A stretch of DNA of 42,544 bases from Gnetum montanum (lineage: Eukaryota; Streptophyta; Gnetopsida; Gnetales; Gnetaceae). The stretch covers positions 406,614 to 449,157 of the forward strand of contig MNCI01002109.1 of the NCBI GenBank assembly GCA_015680685.1. The letters run 5' to 3'. Both the position numbers and the translations under genes were made by a program. Below, in pieces: positions 11,393-23,126 of this stretch (position 1 is its first letter; every line of letters begins with the position of its first letter). Below the pieces are notes generated by a model. It had not been told where the DNA came from. It saw nothing but the letters and a program-made list of their open reading frames with translations, and did not search any database.

Positions 11393-12247
11393 TAATGAGT
11401 GGCGAGGCACCCCTACACCCAACCATATGAATCACAAGTGTTCATGTGTGATTCGGTCAAATTCCGTAGACCTTATGTTCCTAAGTGCATTGGTTTTAGG
11501 ATGTAAAATCTAATTGTGATAATCGTTGTCTTCTCAACTATGCTTGTGAAGCTTAATTGTATGGTTAAGTGTAATTGAGGCACATGATTTTTATTATTTT
11601 GTATTTTATTTTTCTATGATTAACAAGAAGTTGAAACTTAATTTATGAACCAATTTAACTAATCTAGTTGCTAATTAATAACTCACTATCCTAACATAAG
11701 TATCTGGTCCCACTTTCTATGCACATCTTGAACACATATAATGCTGCTAGGTTACCAGATGTTAAGCATTACTGGGATTACCAAGAGTCATATGCATGCT
11801 TGAAGTAGTTGTACTTATGTGCTTAATTAATTCTATTTAATCGAACTAGCTTACTTTAGCTTAATTACTTGCAGTATTAAATGAAATTGCATAAAACATT
11901 AATTGCATGAATAAAATATTTAAGCTAGCCAAGGTGCTACAAGGTTTGATTAGAAAGCTTGTCTTTATTGCTGCACACACTATTGTGCTCAAGTACAACA
12001 GTGCTCAAATAAAGATATGTAGACTCAATGACTCCTAATGCAGGCACTTTAGAAAATATTCTAACTTTGAAGAAAAGAAATTGCAAGAGCACTACTATGC
12101 TATGACAAAGATTATATGGAAACTATGTGCCTAAGCACTATATTTATAGGCTAGCACATACCCTGCAATATCGAATATTTGACATCGCATCTTGGGACCT
12201 AATATTATGTACCCAATATCAGAGCCAGGAAAAAATGTAATTCATCA
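11393..12247 (-). mobile_element. 3' LTR of a truncated minus-strand Athila-like element
   Basis: On the minus strand it starts with TGATGA and ends with ACTCATTA (decayed TCATCA) after the conserved U5 block GCCTCGCC. It is collinear with the LTRs of element B (20401-21261), including the AATAAA-like signal and a TATA box near 12150. Just upstream on the minus strand is a decayed polypurine tract, GTTGTGGAAGTA. The 5' LTR is absent from the window. Confidence 0.85.
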
Positions 12248-13985
12248 TACTTCCACAACTGAATAAAAACTTGTCCTCAAGTGAACAAGAGGAGAAACAA
12301 GTTCCTTACAAAATATTGGGAAGGTATGGGATTATTAACTGACATGCAAGCTGACTTGGATAGAATAGATAGACTCTAAGTGTCCAAGTGTATAGATTTA
12401 TAAATTGTTTTACAAAACTAGGTGTTCATGACCATAGAATTGAATACCTTAGATAGAATTGAGATCCAACTCCTCTGGTAGTTGAAGAGTGAGGGAGAAG
12501 ATCCAATGATCATGAATGGTTCTTGTCGCATGTGCTGTTGCATCTTCTTTGGTGAAGATAGTCCTACTTCTAGTCCACGCTTCCCATTACAATCATAACA
12601 AAATCATGGATTAGTGTGTGTGATGTGTAACATATAGCTTTTAAGTACCTTGTATTGTCGGTGGTTACACTTGGCTAGGTTGTGACTATGGTGGATTGAT
12701 TCCTTTAATAATGTTAGTGGGAAGACTGAAAAATAGGGTGGAATGAATAAGAGATCCATTATTAAATTTTGAAAAGTCCAAACACGATGAAATGATTGAA
12801 GAGGATTAAAGAGTTCACAACAATAAAAAGAGAATTTCACTAAAAAAAATTGTGAAGATGCATGCAATTGGATATCATTGATGGGGCACGCCAAAGGATT
12901 TGATTATGAGAATGTCTAAGGATAAAGAACTTAACTAACCCAACCAAAAGGTATGCAAGTGGGTCCTCCCCAAAGCAGACAAAGGCCCTTTATTGCCCTT
13001 GCATAACTTCAAACTGAGGAGTCCATGGGCCCCATGGATGATTAATTGTTATGAAAAGTTAAGTACAAAAAACCTGAAAGAAACTACCTAAGAATCTTAA
13101 CACATCAAACCAAGACATTAAATAAGAACATGAAATCAATAGTGAGAAGCAAAAATGAATGAGAGAGAGAGAGAGAGGAATGGAGTTCCTGATTAAGGTC
13201 ACATGACACCCTTTGTGAATTTTGTGGTTAAATGACTTGATAAAATTCATCTTTAGTCTAGACCAAAACCAACCACATTCAGTGACATCACATTGCTACT
13301 CTAGGACTAGCTCACCCCCTGAGACACAAGAGTGCTCCCACAAAACAACCAACATTCTTTATTGAAGAAGAAGAAAAGAGAAGTAAAAAGTAAGAAAGGG
13401 CCTTAGTTAGAGGGGACATTTAGGCATGGATAACATGTCTTTCTAGTCCCATAGCTAGTGCTTGTAGCTCGTTTATTTTGTCTAAGGGGTGTGCTTTGAA
13501 TTCCCATTTTTATTTTGAATGGGAACCACACCATGCAAAGATGTATTTAACTTCTTGTTATTGGTTGACACAAAATGGTAAGAAATCAAACACACATGCA
13601 TCCAAGTAAACAGAAAAGCACAGAGAGTATTGAGTCCCCATGAAGTCACACCCTATTCAAACCTTTGAATCCTTTCCAGATCCAGAAACTACCAAGGTCA
13701 TAAGTTCATTAAAGTTTTAGTAATGAAAAAGAGACTTCACATTTCCAGAACAAGGAAAACCATAGAGTTTGTGGATGGGTGGATGTTGTGGACTTATTGC
13801 CTATTTCATGAAAAAGAAACCCTGTTCTAGTTATCAGTAAAAAAATTCAAAGCTATAATCTAGACACCAATAATCAAATAACCAGATAGCAAATGTTCAC
13901 ATCAAACAAATCACATTGTACCCAATTTGGCAATAAGGCACATTATTATTAAAACACAATAAGAAAATTACATTATAACATCAAA
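12248..13985 (-). mobile_element. post-pol untranslated region of the truncated element
   Basis: It is collinear with 21262-22950 of element B and, inverted, with about 35950-37060 of element A. Shared blocks include the 13395-13470 stretch, a GA microsatellite near 13160, and the hairpin at 13488-13532 (arms GGTGTG...TTCCCATT and AATGGGAACCACACC). It contains no ORF of note. The rest of the element (pol, gag, 5' LTR) is missing; similarity is lost at about 13985. Confidence 0.75.
13488..13532 (-). other. conserved post-pol hairpin (truncated element)
   Basis: GGTGTG plus TTCCCATT on one side pairs with AATGGGAA plus CACACC on the other, with a 7-nt bulge (CTTTGAA) and an AT-rich loop. The same structure appears in element B and twice in element A. 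Confidence 0.6.
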
Positions 13986-14600
13986 AGAATCCATGTCCAA
14001 GATAGAGAAATTAGGGACTTTGCACCATGAGCCTAGTTGAACTTAGATGTTTTTGTAGACTTTGACATACTGAAGAGATCAGAATTTGGAAAGTTTACAA
14101 GAAGATTTAATGAGATCCATGGCTAAACGTAAGTACTTAGCTATTGAAGGGATCTTGCAATTTTGACTAGCCTCATCAATAATCAAGGTACTAAATTATC
14201 TTGAATTCATAGTAACAAGGGCTAATTGGACATGATGTTAATTATTAGAGATCATATTCTATGAACTTGAAGTTCTTACCTTCTAGGTGACCATTTCAAA
14301 TAACTACATCATGAGAGCCAATCTCCGCTACTCTTTAGAGGTATTGCCATCTGTGACTTGGAGAAGTAGGTTTAGATGATATTTAAGGGACATGAATCAT
14401 TTTCTAGGAAGCTATCCTTAGCTATTTTTGATCCTTCTAGAATTGAGAGGATAACTTCTCACCAAATGATTTCCTTGTCAAAGAAAGGATTAAATTGGTC
14501 CCTTGAAGTTTCCTCTAGAGAATTGTCATTTCTTACCTTTGAATCATCCTTTACTCCCAATGTCCTTTCTCTTCTTAATTACTTTGAGGACCTTAAGTAG
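13986..14600 (-). other. decayed Ty3/gypsy internal sequence
   Basis: This probably continues the minus-strand gypsy remnant whose gag lies just to the right. Stops and AT-rich drift prevent recognition of a zinc knuckle or protease. Confidence 0.3.
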
Positions 14601-15700
14601 AGTGATTGTCTTACTAGTTTAGCTTAGGTCCATTTTCACCTTAGGTAAATATTACATCCATTTTATGAGATTGGAAGGATGAGCCCTACTTCCCTTTACC
14701 GGGTTTGCTCTTATCTAACTTTATCACCTTGAACTCAAGGAATGTACTAGTTACAACAATGGTCTTTGACATGGTGTTAATACTATGGTGGAATAGTTCC
14801 ATCTGTGTCTAGGATTATAAACCATTGCTAAAATTGAATAATTGATCTTGATCCTCTTTATTGAGAATTTTCAACATCAATTCCTAGAAAGCTTTGATAT
14901 ACTCCTCTAGCTTGCTAGAGTGTTTTAAAGTTTTCAACATTGTTCTATCTACCTAGTTCAAGTTGTCAGGGTAAAATTGTTTGATCAAAGTAGCTTTAAA
15001 TTTGTTCTATGTATCTAGAGTCTCTTCCAGTATATCATTTTTTTAAGTGAAAAGAAGGCTAAGCCATTATAGCTCTATACTAATAGTCAAATACTAAGAA
15101 GTGATTAACACCTTCTAGGCCTTTGGGATACCACCTATAGTTAGATGCATCTCCATATTGTAGAGGAAGGTATCAATCTTGACATCACTCATTTCACCAT
15201 TGTATGTCCTGGGTTTCTTCACCTTGATGCAACTCATAGCCATGGGCTCTTCTATGAGGCATCCTACAAAAGAGGACTTTGAAATGATTTTTTCATTTTT
15301 TAGATCAAACATCTCCTAGTTCACCCCAACTAGGGTGCCCTTAAAAACTTTCACTTATGTAGCCAAGTCATTAAATAAGAATTTCATTACTAGTATCACT
15401 TGGTAGGACCCAAAGATATCATGGCATAGTCTTAGCATCCAATCCAAAAGGTTTTCAAGAACTAAAACTTTGGGTTTAGCCAACTTTACCTAGTCTTTTA
15501 AGTGGAGGTCTAGCCTATATTTAGGAAGATCCATCTCCTAGAGAACATAATGGATTAGGTTAATGCTTTTAGGACCCATGTTTGCAAAGGCCTCTTCTAC
15601 CATCTTGAACTAATTCCAAAGCCTCTGAAACCTAGCCTCATCTTATTCAAGTTCTACTTCACATTTGGATTGGCTTAGTCATAAACAATTGCACTAAGCC
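14601..15700 (-). pseudogene. gag of a Ty3/gypsy element (chromovirus-like), decayed
   Basis: Minus-strand translation gives the plant gypsy Gag core: KVKKPRTYNGEMSDVKIDTF then a FLYNMEMHL-like phrase (15115-15312). Further on come FKATLIKQFYPDNLN and LKHSSKLEEYIKAFQELML in the expected order for the retrotransposon Gag capsid domain. The frame is interrupted by many stops. This Gag differs from that of the neighbouring Athila-like elements, and together with the Met-type primer site it indicates a separate lineage. Protease and polymerase were not found. Confidence 0.7.
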
Positions 15701-15842
15701 CACCTAGATCCATGTGTATAAGGGTGTCTCACAAGACCACTAGCAATAATAATGAATAATTTATAGAAGTTGATAAAGGAAACCTCACAAAACAAAATCC
15801 TATTCCACTAGTATCTATGAAATCATAGTTAGAAGATTACAG

Positions 15843-15855
15843 GCTCTGATATCAA
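15843..15855 (-). promoter_or_regulatory. primer-binding site, initiator Met tRNA type
   Basis: On the minus strand TGATATCAGAGCC matches the canonical TGGTATCAGAGCC at 12 of 13 positions. It sits one base inside a terminus ending in ...TTACA (15857 is the LTR edge), the correct spacing for the gag at 14.6-15.7 kb. Confidence 0.75.
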
Positions 15856-15856
15856 T

Positions 15857-15866
15857 GTAATGATGT
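15857..15866 (-). mobile_element. 10-bp stub of the gypsy 5' LTR
   Basis: TGTAATGATG on the plus strand is the inner end of the 5' LTR. It is cut after 10 bases by the LTR of element C at 15867. The remainder should lie beyond the right edge of the window. Confidence 0.55.
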
Positions 15867-16746
15867 TGATGAACCATCATAAGACAGGCTATGTTGATGC
15901 ATGCCCATCAATGCAACTCCATCAATGTATCCCCACTGACACATGCTAGGATGCATTGATGTAAATACGATGATGCTAACACAATCATTTCCTATATAAA
16001 TGTGTGTAACCCTTGTATTTATGACACCTTTTGGTCTTAGTCTTAGTTGAACTCTTCCAGTTTCTTCATTTTCCCCATGAGTGCTTGTAGTGTGGATTTA
16101 TGAGATCGTACAAAATATTATTTGAGTGCTTATGTACCTGAACATATTGGCATGATTGACAATAAAATCTAGATTTACTACATCCATAGCAACATTTAGA
16201 ATAGTTTAATATTAGTTTTTTTCACTTTACTTTACATGCACTTTACATTACTACTCTTAATTAATTAATTAATGACATCATTTATAAGCACATGAGTATG
16301 ACCATTTTGAGCATAACATATTAAGGCTTAGTAATTCCAGTAGTGGATATTTGGTACACCCAGTAGTATATACTTGGTAACTCAGTAGCACTAAGATCAA
16401 TTTAGGATATGTATGGTAAATGTTTATAGATACTCCATGTTAGGATAGTTAGTTAATGAGATATTTGATTCATTAAATAATTCAATTATTAAAATTTCAT
16501 TTAATCACCTAGAAATTAGGAGAAATAATAATAAATAATCATAAAAATAAATATCTTATGCCTTAACCACACTTAACCATATGCATAGTTAAAACACAAG
16601 TGTGGATTAAGAGGACACCAACTTGCAACTACATAATTTATTGTTTAAAAATATTGGCAACTTAGATGGCTAATTTTATAGAATTCAACATTAGTGAATG
16701 CTTGTGATTTGTATGTTTTGGCATAGGGACTATGTGCTGTTCATCA
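15867..16746 (+). mobile_element. 5' LTR of element C (Athila-like)
   Basis: It starts TGATGAACCATCAT and ends GTTCATCA, followed by one T and a decayed tRNA-Asp-type primer site. It contains a TATA box (CTATATAAATG near 15993), an AATAAA-like signal and regions collinear with the LTRs of element A (for example the stretch around the lightly changed TAACCATATGCATAG). Its 3' LTR is not in the window. Confidence 0.8.
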
Positions 16747-16747
16747 T

Positions 16748-16765
16748 TGGTTCCATTACTAGGGA
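16748..16765 (+). promoter_or_regulatory. primer-binding site of element C, tRNA-Asp type
   Basis: TGGTTCCATTACTAGGGA matches TGGCGCCGTTGCCGGGGA, the plant tRNA-Asp complement used by Athila/Calypso elements, at 12 of 18 positions. Five of the six differences are C-to-T or G-to-A. Spacing (one T after the LTR) is the same as in elements A and B. Confidence 0.7.
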
Positions 16766-16904
16766 CTTAGTTTAGCTAAGTGCGCTAAATATTGTTAACT
16801 AGTAAATTCACAAAAAATCGATGTAAGGAAAATATAATGAGTTATCTTTCATACATAATAACAATAAAATCATTGCAAAGAAACACTTAATATATATTAC
16901 TAAC

Positions 16905-18622
16905 ATGGCTTTTGCTTGTAGAAATGAATCTCCATCACATGCTTAACAACTATGGGTTATCTATGTTCATCCAGATCCTTATCATTTAGACTTCACATTG
17001 ATTTTTCATTAAGATGAACAATTACGGTAGAGGAATATGGAGGGTAATATTATATTACCTCTTGATCGATCGGTGTTTTCCATGCTCATGGCCAATCTCA
17101 TAAGGCTAGGCATTGAATCAGCAAGTCCAAACTATGAGGTAATTGATCATACCTCTAGGGACAATCAGCCCTTTGAAGCACAACTCAAAAAGAATTGGTG
17201 CATGAAGGCATGTCATGAAGCCTCCAAGGGCAATCAAATATTGATACCATTATTTCTATGATTATAGAAAGAGGGCATTGATTTCTTTTTAAGGCTCTCT
17301 TAGTACACAAATTCTTCTCTTTTTGTTGAGGAAGACACCCTTCACCAGCGATTGTAGTTAACCTTGGAGAACTTTTGTGAAGGTAGAAAAAAGTTCAAGG
17401 TCCAACGAACATCAAAGGATAGGTATCCTAGTCATTCATTCAAGGACAAGAAGAAAGATCAAGGGAAAGATAAGGACAAGAAAAAGGATCAGGCTAAGGA
17501 CCATAGGAGAAGAACTACTAGGCACCATTCTCCTAGTCCTTTAACTTCATCATCCTCCTCCTCATCAATTTGCTAATAGGAGAAGTTGTGATAGAGAAAA
17601 AGGTAGGGGTGATCGGGATCAAGATGGAAATGATTAGAGGTTTCATTGTGATGATAGGAAAGATAACATAGAGAGGAAGAAGAACATCACTGAGAAAGAA
17701 GACATAGTAGAACTCATCATAGGAGACATGGTCATGATAGGAGCTACTATGGACATGATGACTATGATGAACTATTTCTAGCCACTTGAAACATGTTGAA
17801 TGTTTTAAAGATAGTTAGAAACCTCATTAGCCATCAAAGGGATAGCAGAATCAAAAGGTTGGATATGAATAATATCACCAAATTTGAAGGGGGACATAAT
17901 ATAGATCCACAACACCATCTATAGGCTTTCCATAATGCCTTTGCTTTACAAAACATTGAGAATGAATGGTAGAAGTTGAAATTGCTTCCAGGGATACTTA
18001 TCAAAGAAGCAGAAAGTTGGTACTAGCCCTTGTAACCAAAATCCATTTGTAGGTGAAGTACTATGTTGGAACTATTTAATGACAAGTATCAAACATACTC
18101 CAGAGTGTCTAATCTAAGGAAGAAAATTCAAGAATGGAAACAAGGAAATCATGTGTCTTTGGTAGGTACTACTTTCTTTTGCATTAATGCCTAGGCCATG
18201 GATTCTCTCAAGGGGAGCAGCTTTGCCATGTCATAGATGGACTTCAAAAATAGAATAAGAAAAATTATTGGGGTCTATGCCCAAAGAAGACTTCCAAAGA
18301 TAAGAGCCTATCAAATCCAAAGGTTGATTGAACATGTGGCAAAAGAAGTAGGAGAATTGAAAAAGAGAGAAAGTGCAGAAGAGTATAATAGGAACCTTTA
18401 AAGGATGTACATTTTTGTGACTTAGAGGAGAAAACACCAATAGATGAAGTGATATAGAGAAAAATATTGCTGATTTAGAAATCTATCACTAAAATATCAA
18501 TTAATATGGATAAAATGTAGGACTCCTTAGATGCGAGGTTCTAAACTGCTCTTAAAATAGTAGAGGAGAAGATAGAGCAAGGTAGTAGTAAAGATAAAAG
18601 GAGATAGAAAGATGTAGGTAGG
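16905..18622 (+). pseudogene. gag of element C, interrupted by element A
   Basis: The frame opens at ATG 16905 and shows the N-terminal phrase of this family (YVHPDPYHLDF, then MEGNIILPLDRSVFSML at 17037). A Lys/Asp-rich basic stretch (about 17400-17520) and a Ser-rich tract follow. The capsid region near 18230-18400 ends in KKRESAEEYNRN. Stops and frame changes are frequent. The reading is cut at 18622 by insertion of element A. The homologous regions of A and B continue with a zinc-knuckle-like segment, which is absent here. Confidence 0.75.
18618..18622. repeat. target-site duplication of element A, left copy
   Basis: GTAGG abuts the left LTR. GCAGG abuts the right LTR at 41858-41862, one C/T difference. 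Confidence 0.75.
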
Positions 18623-19550
18623 TGATGAGTCATCATTGGTTGGTTGCATCGACGAGGCCATGTTGATGAGGGCTCATTCATGAGGCCTCATCGATGCATC
18701 TTAACCTATGTCAATGAAGCCTTGTCAATGTAGTGTCTTTCCATTGCATATAAATATGTGTCTACCAATCGCATTTATGAGGAGTCCATTTTTCAGTAGT
18801 AGCGAAGCTCTTACATTTTTTTCCATTTGAAAGTTGGAATTTTTTCCCTAAGTTCTTGTAGCAGGAGTCATTGAGTGTATAGATCTTTATTTAAGCATTT
18901 TTGTACCTGAGCATGACAATATGTGCAGCAATAAAAACGAGCTTTCTAATAAACCTTGTAGCACTTTGGATAGATAAGCTCTTTTATTTATGCATTCAAT
19001 GTTTTCAATTATTCATTAATTATTCTCAATTATTTTGCAAATATTTTCTAGCAATTGAGGTAATGGGATTATTAAGCTAGATAAATTAAATACATAAGTA
19101 CAACTGCTTCGAGCATAACACGTATTCACTTGGTAATCCTAGCAATGTTATTGCTTGGTACGCCTAGTAGCGTAGCATTTGGTCACCCATTAGTGGATAC
19201 GTGGGTTCAGGATGTGTACAGAAAGTGGGAATGGATACTTATGTTAGGATTAGTTAAATGATTAGTTAATTAGCTATTTAGATTAGTTAATTAAACTCCT
19301 TTTCATCTACATTTTGAGCACCCAAAATATAAAATATAAAATGATAAAAATCGGATGCCTCAGTTACACTTAACCATACCAATGTACATCACAAGTATAA
19401 TTGGGAGGACAATGATTAACTTTAAGGCTAGATTCACTTCCTAAAGGACTAGTGCACTAGAAATGATAAAGTTTGCAGAATTTGACTAAGTCACACATGA
19501 ATGCTTCATTATTTATATGGTTGGGCGCAGGGGTACCTTGTCGCTCATCA
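18623..19550 (+). mobile_element. 5' LTR of element A
   Basis: Starts TGATGAGTCATCATTGG and ends CGCTCATCA. U3 holds repeated GAGGCC/TGATGAGG motifs. The TATA box TATAAATAT lies at 18749-18757, AATAAA near 18932, and the conserved U5 end block at 19516-19550. Confidence 0.92.
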
Positions 19551-19551
19551 T

Positions 19552-19569
19552 TGGTGCCATTGCCAAGGA
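19552..19569 (+). promoter_or_regulatory. primer-binding site of element A, tRNA-Asp type
   Basis: TGGTGCCATTGCCAAGGA matches TGGCGCCGTTGCCGGGGA at 14 of 18 positions; all four differences are C-to-T or G-to-A. It lies one T after the LTR. Confidence 0.85.
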
Positions 19570-19704
19570 CTTTGTTTGTGGAACATGCACTATTTAGGTC
19601 TATGTGAATACCACTAATATTGTTGTACAAACCTAAAAGTCAATAACATTCCCACTATACATAAATTATAAAAGCACATTGACAATTTCGTTTTGTCTTA
19701 CAAA

Positions 19705-20400
19705 ATGCCTTCTTCTTCTCGTAAGCATGATGATACTAAACCACCAGTCTCACAAGAATGTAAGGTGGTATACACTCATCTAGATGAGTTTGTGTCGAAT
19801 TTCACCTTCATCCTACATCAAGATGAACAAATGCGATGGTGTGATATGGAGGGCAATGTCATTTTACCCCCTGATAGATCTATGCCTGGAATGTTATTTA
19901 AAACCCTTAAGAAGTTGAGCATAGCAAATATTCAAAAGGAGTGCATTGTGGATGGATACGAAACTTGGAACTACTATCCCACTGAAACACAATGTAAGTG
20001 AGATAAACATCAAGAGACACTCCATGAAGCCACAAAGGGAAAACATTACACTAACCCCTTGTTCCTACTAGATCAAGAGGATAATGAGGATCCTTCCTTG
20101 GAAAGTTATCAACATGAAGATTCTCTACCTCCTACTAATGATGGTGAGGGTGTGAAGTTGACCTTGTAATCAACTATTCATAAACCAGGTTCAAGAAAGA
20201 GTGATAGCCAAGGTAGGGACTCATGTGAACATTGCAATAATAAGGGATTTAATGATGGAGATCGTAAAAAGCATAAGAGTGATGGTGGACACTACGGTGG
20301 CGGTGATGGTTCACCTTCCTCTTCAACCGATTTTGAACATTCCTCTTTATTTGATAGTTCTCATAAAAGTTGTGATAAAAAAAATTATGATGAAGGTGAT
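19705..20400 (+). pseudogene. gag of element A, 5' part (before nested insertion)
   Basis: The frame begins MPSSSRKHDD and carries the family N-terminal block: FTFILHQDEQMRWCDMEGN, then LPPDRSMPGML. Homologous blocks begin the Gag of elements B and C. After a stop near 20000 the sequence continues to a Gly/His/Asp-rich linker (DGGHYGGGDGSPSSS) and is cut at 20400 by element B. Reading resumes at 30147 after removal of the insert and one TSD copy. Confidence 0.8.
20396..20400. repeat. target-site duplication of element B, left copy
   Basis: GTGAT immediately left of element B. The identical GTGAT follows it at 30142-30146. Confidence 0.92.
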
Positions 20401-21261
20401 TGATGAGCAACAAGGTACCCTTGCGCCCAACCATATGAATATGAGCATTCATGCGTGATCTGGTCGAACTCCGAGAATTAAGTTCTTATGCACCTACACA
20501 GAACAAGGGTGAGTTATGTAGTCATTATCTTCCCAAGCTTACTTGTAAGGCACAATTGTATTGTTAAGTAAACTCAAGGTATATGATTTTTTATGTTTTT
20601 GTATTTTCTATCTTGGTATCCTAAGTGTGTGAAATGAAAATATTTAATTAACTATTGGATTTTTTATAACTCTAATTTTGATTGAATCCTAACACCAGCA
20701 TTCGTTCCCATTCTCTAGACACATCCTGAACCAGTGTAACACTATTGGGATTACCAAATGCTAGTCGTTACTAGGTTACCAAGTGTTCCACATATGCTCA
20801 AAGTGGTCATGCTAAGTGTGCTAATTTGTTGATAATTAATAATTCTATAGAAATAACATTGATTAACTAATGAGAGCATCAAATAACAATAAATAACATT
20901 AAATGCAATAGTTAAGATATTCTGAATGTTGCAAGGTTTATCACAAAGTTTGTCTTTATTTCCAGACACAAGGTGTGCTCAGGCACATGATGCTCAAATA
21001 AAGATCTGTTCAATCTATGATTCCTACTATGGGCACTCAGAAATAATTCTAACTCAAAAGAAAAAAATTGCAATATTTTGGCTAACAGATTGAAAAAATA
21101 CTACCCAAAATCAAGCACCCCTATCTGTTATTTATAGACAATGAGATAGGCTTCGACATCGCATGTATGATGTCGCTTGGCCGATTTGATATCGTGTATC
21201 TGATATCAGGGGTCCAACATCAGGGGTCCAACATCAGGGGTCCAATATTAGGGACTCATCA
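20401..21261 (-). mobile_element. 3' LTR of element B
   Basis: On the minus strand it runs TGATGAGTCC...GCTCATCA. Near its start a ~14-bp unit (GGTCCAACATCAGG) is tandemly repeated around 21207-21245, which probably explains why it is 25 bp longer than its partner. Confidence 0.93.
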
Positions 21262-21272
21262 TACCCCCACAA
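21262..21272 (-). promoter_or_regulatory. polypurine tract of element B
   Basis: Minus-strand TTGTGGGGGTA abuts the TG start of the 3' LTR, the position of the plus-strand primer for reverse transcription. Confidence 0.85.
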
Positions 21273-23126
21273 CTGAATAAAAACTCATCCTCAAGTTTCT
21301 TACAAAATATTGGGAAGGTATGAGATTATTGACTAAATGATAACTGACAGTGACATGGAATGATAGACTCAAAGTGCTCAGTGAATGGATTGACAAACAT
21401 ATTATAGCATTGGTGTTCTTAATCATTGTGGTGAACACTGTACATAGATGACATCTAGACCCTCATTTGAAAACTTGAAGAAAGAGAGAGGAAAGAAAAT
21501 GAGGCGCATTGCTGTCGATGTCAAAAATGTGCACATCATTTTTCATCCATAGCCACATGACTGAGCTTGCTCCAGTCCATCCTAAGTGCTTCCTCTTATC
21601 CCAGTCCATTGTTCACATGATTGCCATTTGCACATACAACACAATCATGAATTAGCAAGGATAGATAAGATATAATGCAGTTGATACCTTACCTTGATAT
21701 GAAGCACATTGGCTAGGTTGTGGCTATGGTAGATACTGGGTTAAAGGTTTGTAATTGATAACTACCCAAGGTGTAGGGGTGAGATACGTAATGGAATGGA
21801 AAAATTTGTGATAGGCCTCCATGACTAAGAGCAAACCTCTAGTAGCAATAGGATGAAAAATGAAAGAAAAAGGAAGATAAGAGAAATAACAACAGTGAAG
21901 CCAATAAAAATGCATATAAGGGTAGAGAAAAACAAAAAAGAAAAAACGGATGTCATGGATGGGGTAAAATGAGAAATAGTTGATTGCGAGATATGTTTAA
22001 GGGAAAGAACTCAACAATTGCACCAAAAAGGAATGCCACTGGATCCTTCCCAAAGCAGGCTCATGCCCTTTATGCCCTAACAAACCCACAAAGAATTTAC
22101 CAAAGAATAACAATGCACTGATCAAGATATAGACTAATCATAAAATAGACAATGAGGTAGAATATGGGAAGCAATATAGAAAGAGGAGAGAGAATGAACT
22201 GGAATCCCAAAATCGAGGTTGTGTAAAGTCCCTTGTGTATTATGTGGTTAAGGTGACTTAATAAAATTTAGTCCAAATCCATATTAAAACTAACCACATC
22301 CAATGACCTTGCATCAACACACTTGACCAACCCATTCTCCTGAAGCAATAAGAATGCTTCCATAGAGCAACCACCATCCCAAAAAGAGAAGAATAGAGAA
22401 GCAAGAAGTGAGAAAGGGCCCTAGTTAGAGGAAACCTTCAGGCATGGGTAACATGTCTTTCCAATGCCATAACCAGTGCTTGTAGCCCATGTTCCTTTAT
22501 TATGTCTAAGGAGTGTACTTTGAATTCCTACGAGTTTTTATTTTATTTTATTTTTTAGTGGGAACCACACCATGCAAAGACTTATTTGATTCATTCAACT
22601 TCCTGATGGTGTTCGGTGGTGGAATGGTGGAAAACCTATGAAAAACATCCAAGTACCTAAGAGAATAGCCAACACAAATGCATTGAATCCCCTTGAAGTC
22701 ACACCATTTTCAATCCATTTGAATCTTTCCTTGGTTTGAAGAATACCAAACCACAAATTCATTAATAGGTTTGATTAGAAAAAGGGATAGTATATTTCCA
22801 AAATAAAGGGAGACCATAGAGTTAAATGGATGAATGGAGGACGTGAACTCATTACCTATTTTATCAAAAGAAACCATATCTTAGCATCAACATTAAAAGT
22901 TAAAGGTAGAACCCAAACATTAGCAATCAACACCATTATAGTACAACCCACCATCATGAGAACTTATTATGTGACAAGTGAGAATAAATCAAACAAAATG
23001 TAATAAAGAAAGAAATAGTAAAAATATTAATGATGGTGTAGAAAAAAAACAAGCGAAGATGAAAAATGTGTAAAACAAAAAATGTGTAAAAAAAAAAAGA
23101 CAAAAGAAACTGAGGGTTTAGAATAA
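21273..23126 (-). mobile_element. conserved untranslated post-pol region of element B
   Basis: It lies between the integrase stop and the polypurine tract. No ORF of family type is present, yet much of it is collinear with 12248-13985 and with 35950-37060 of element A. Conserved blocks lie near 22025-22070, 22190-22260 and 22405-22490, plus the hairpin at 22511-22572. No transmembrane or envelope-like frame was seen. Confidence 0.75.
22511..22572 (-). other. conserved post-pol hairpin (element B)
   Basis: The arms around GTGTACTTTGAATTCC and GTGGGAACCACACC correspond to the hairpins in element A and in the truncated element, though the left arm is partly decayed here. The loop is a T-rich tract. 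Confidence 0.5.

Noticed and set aside
13160-13180. GA microsatellite
   Set aside because: A short simple repeat in the conserved post-pol region; also partly present in relatives, with no independent significance.
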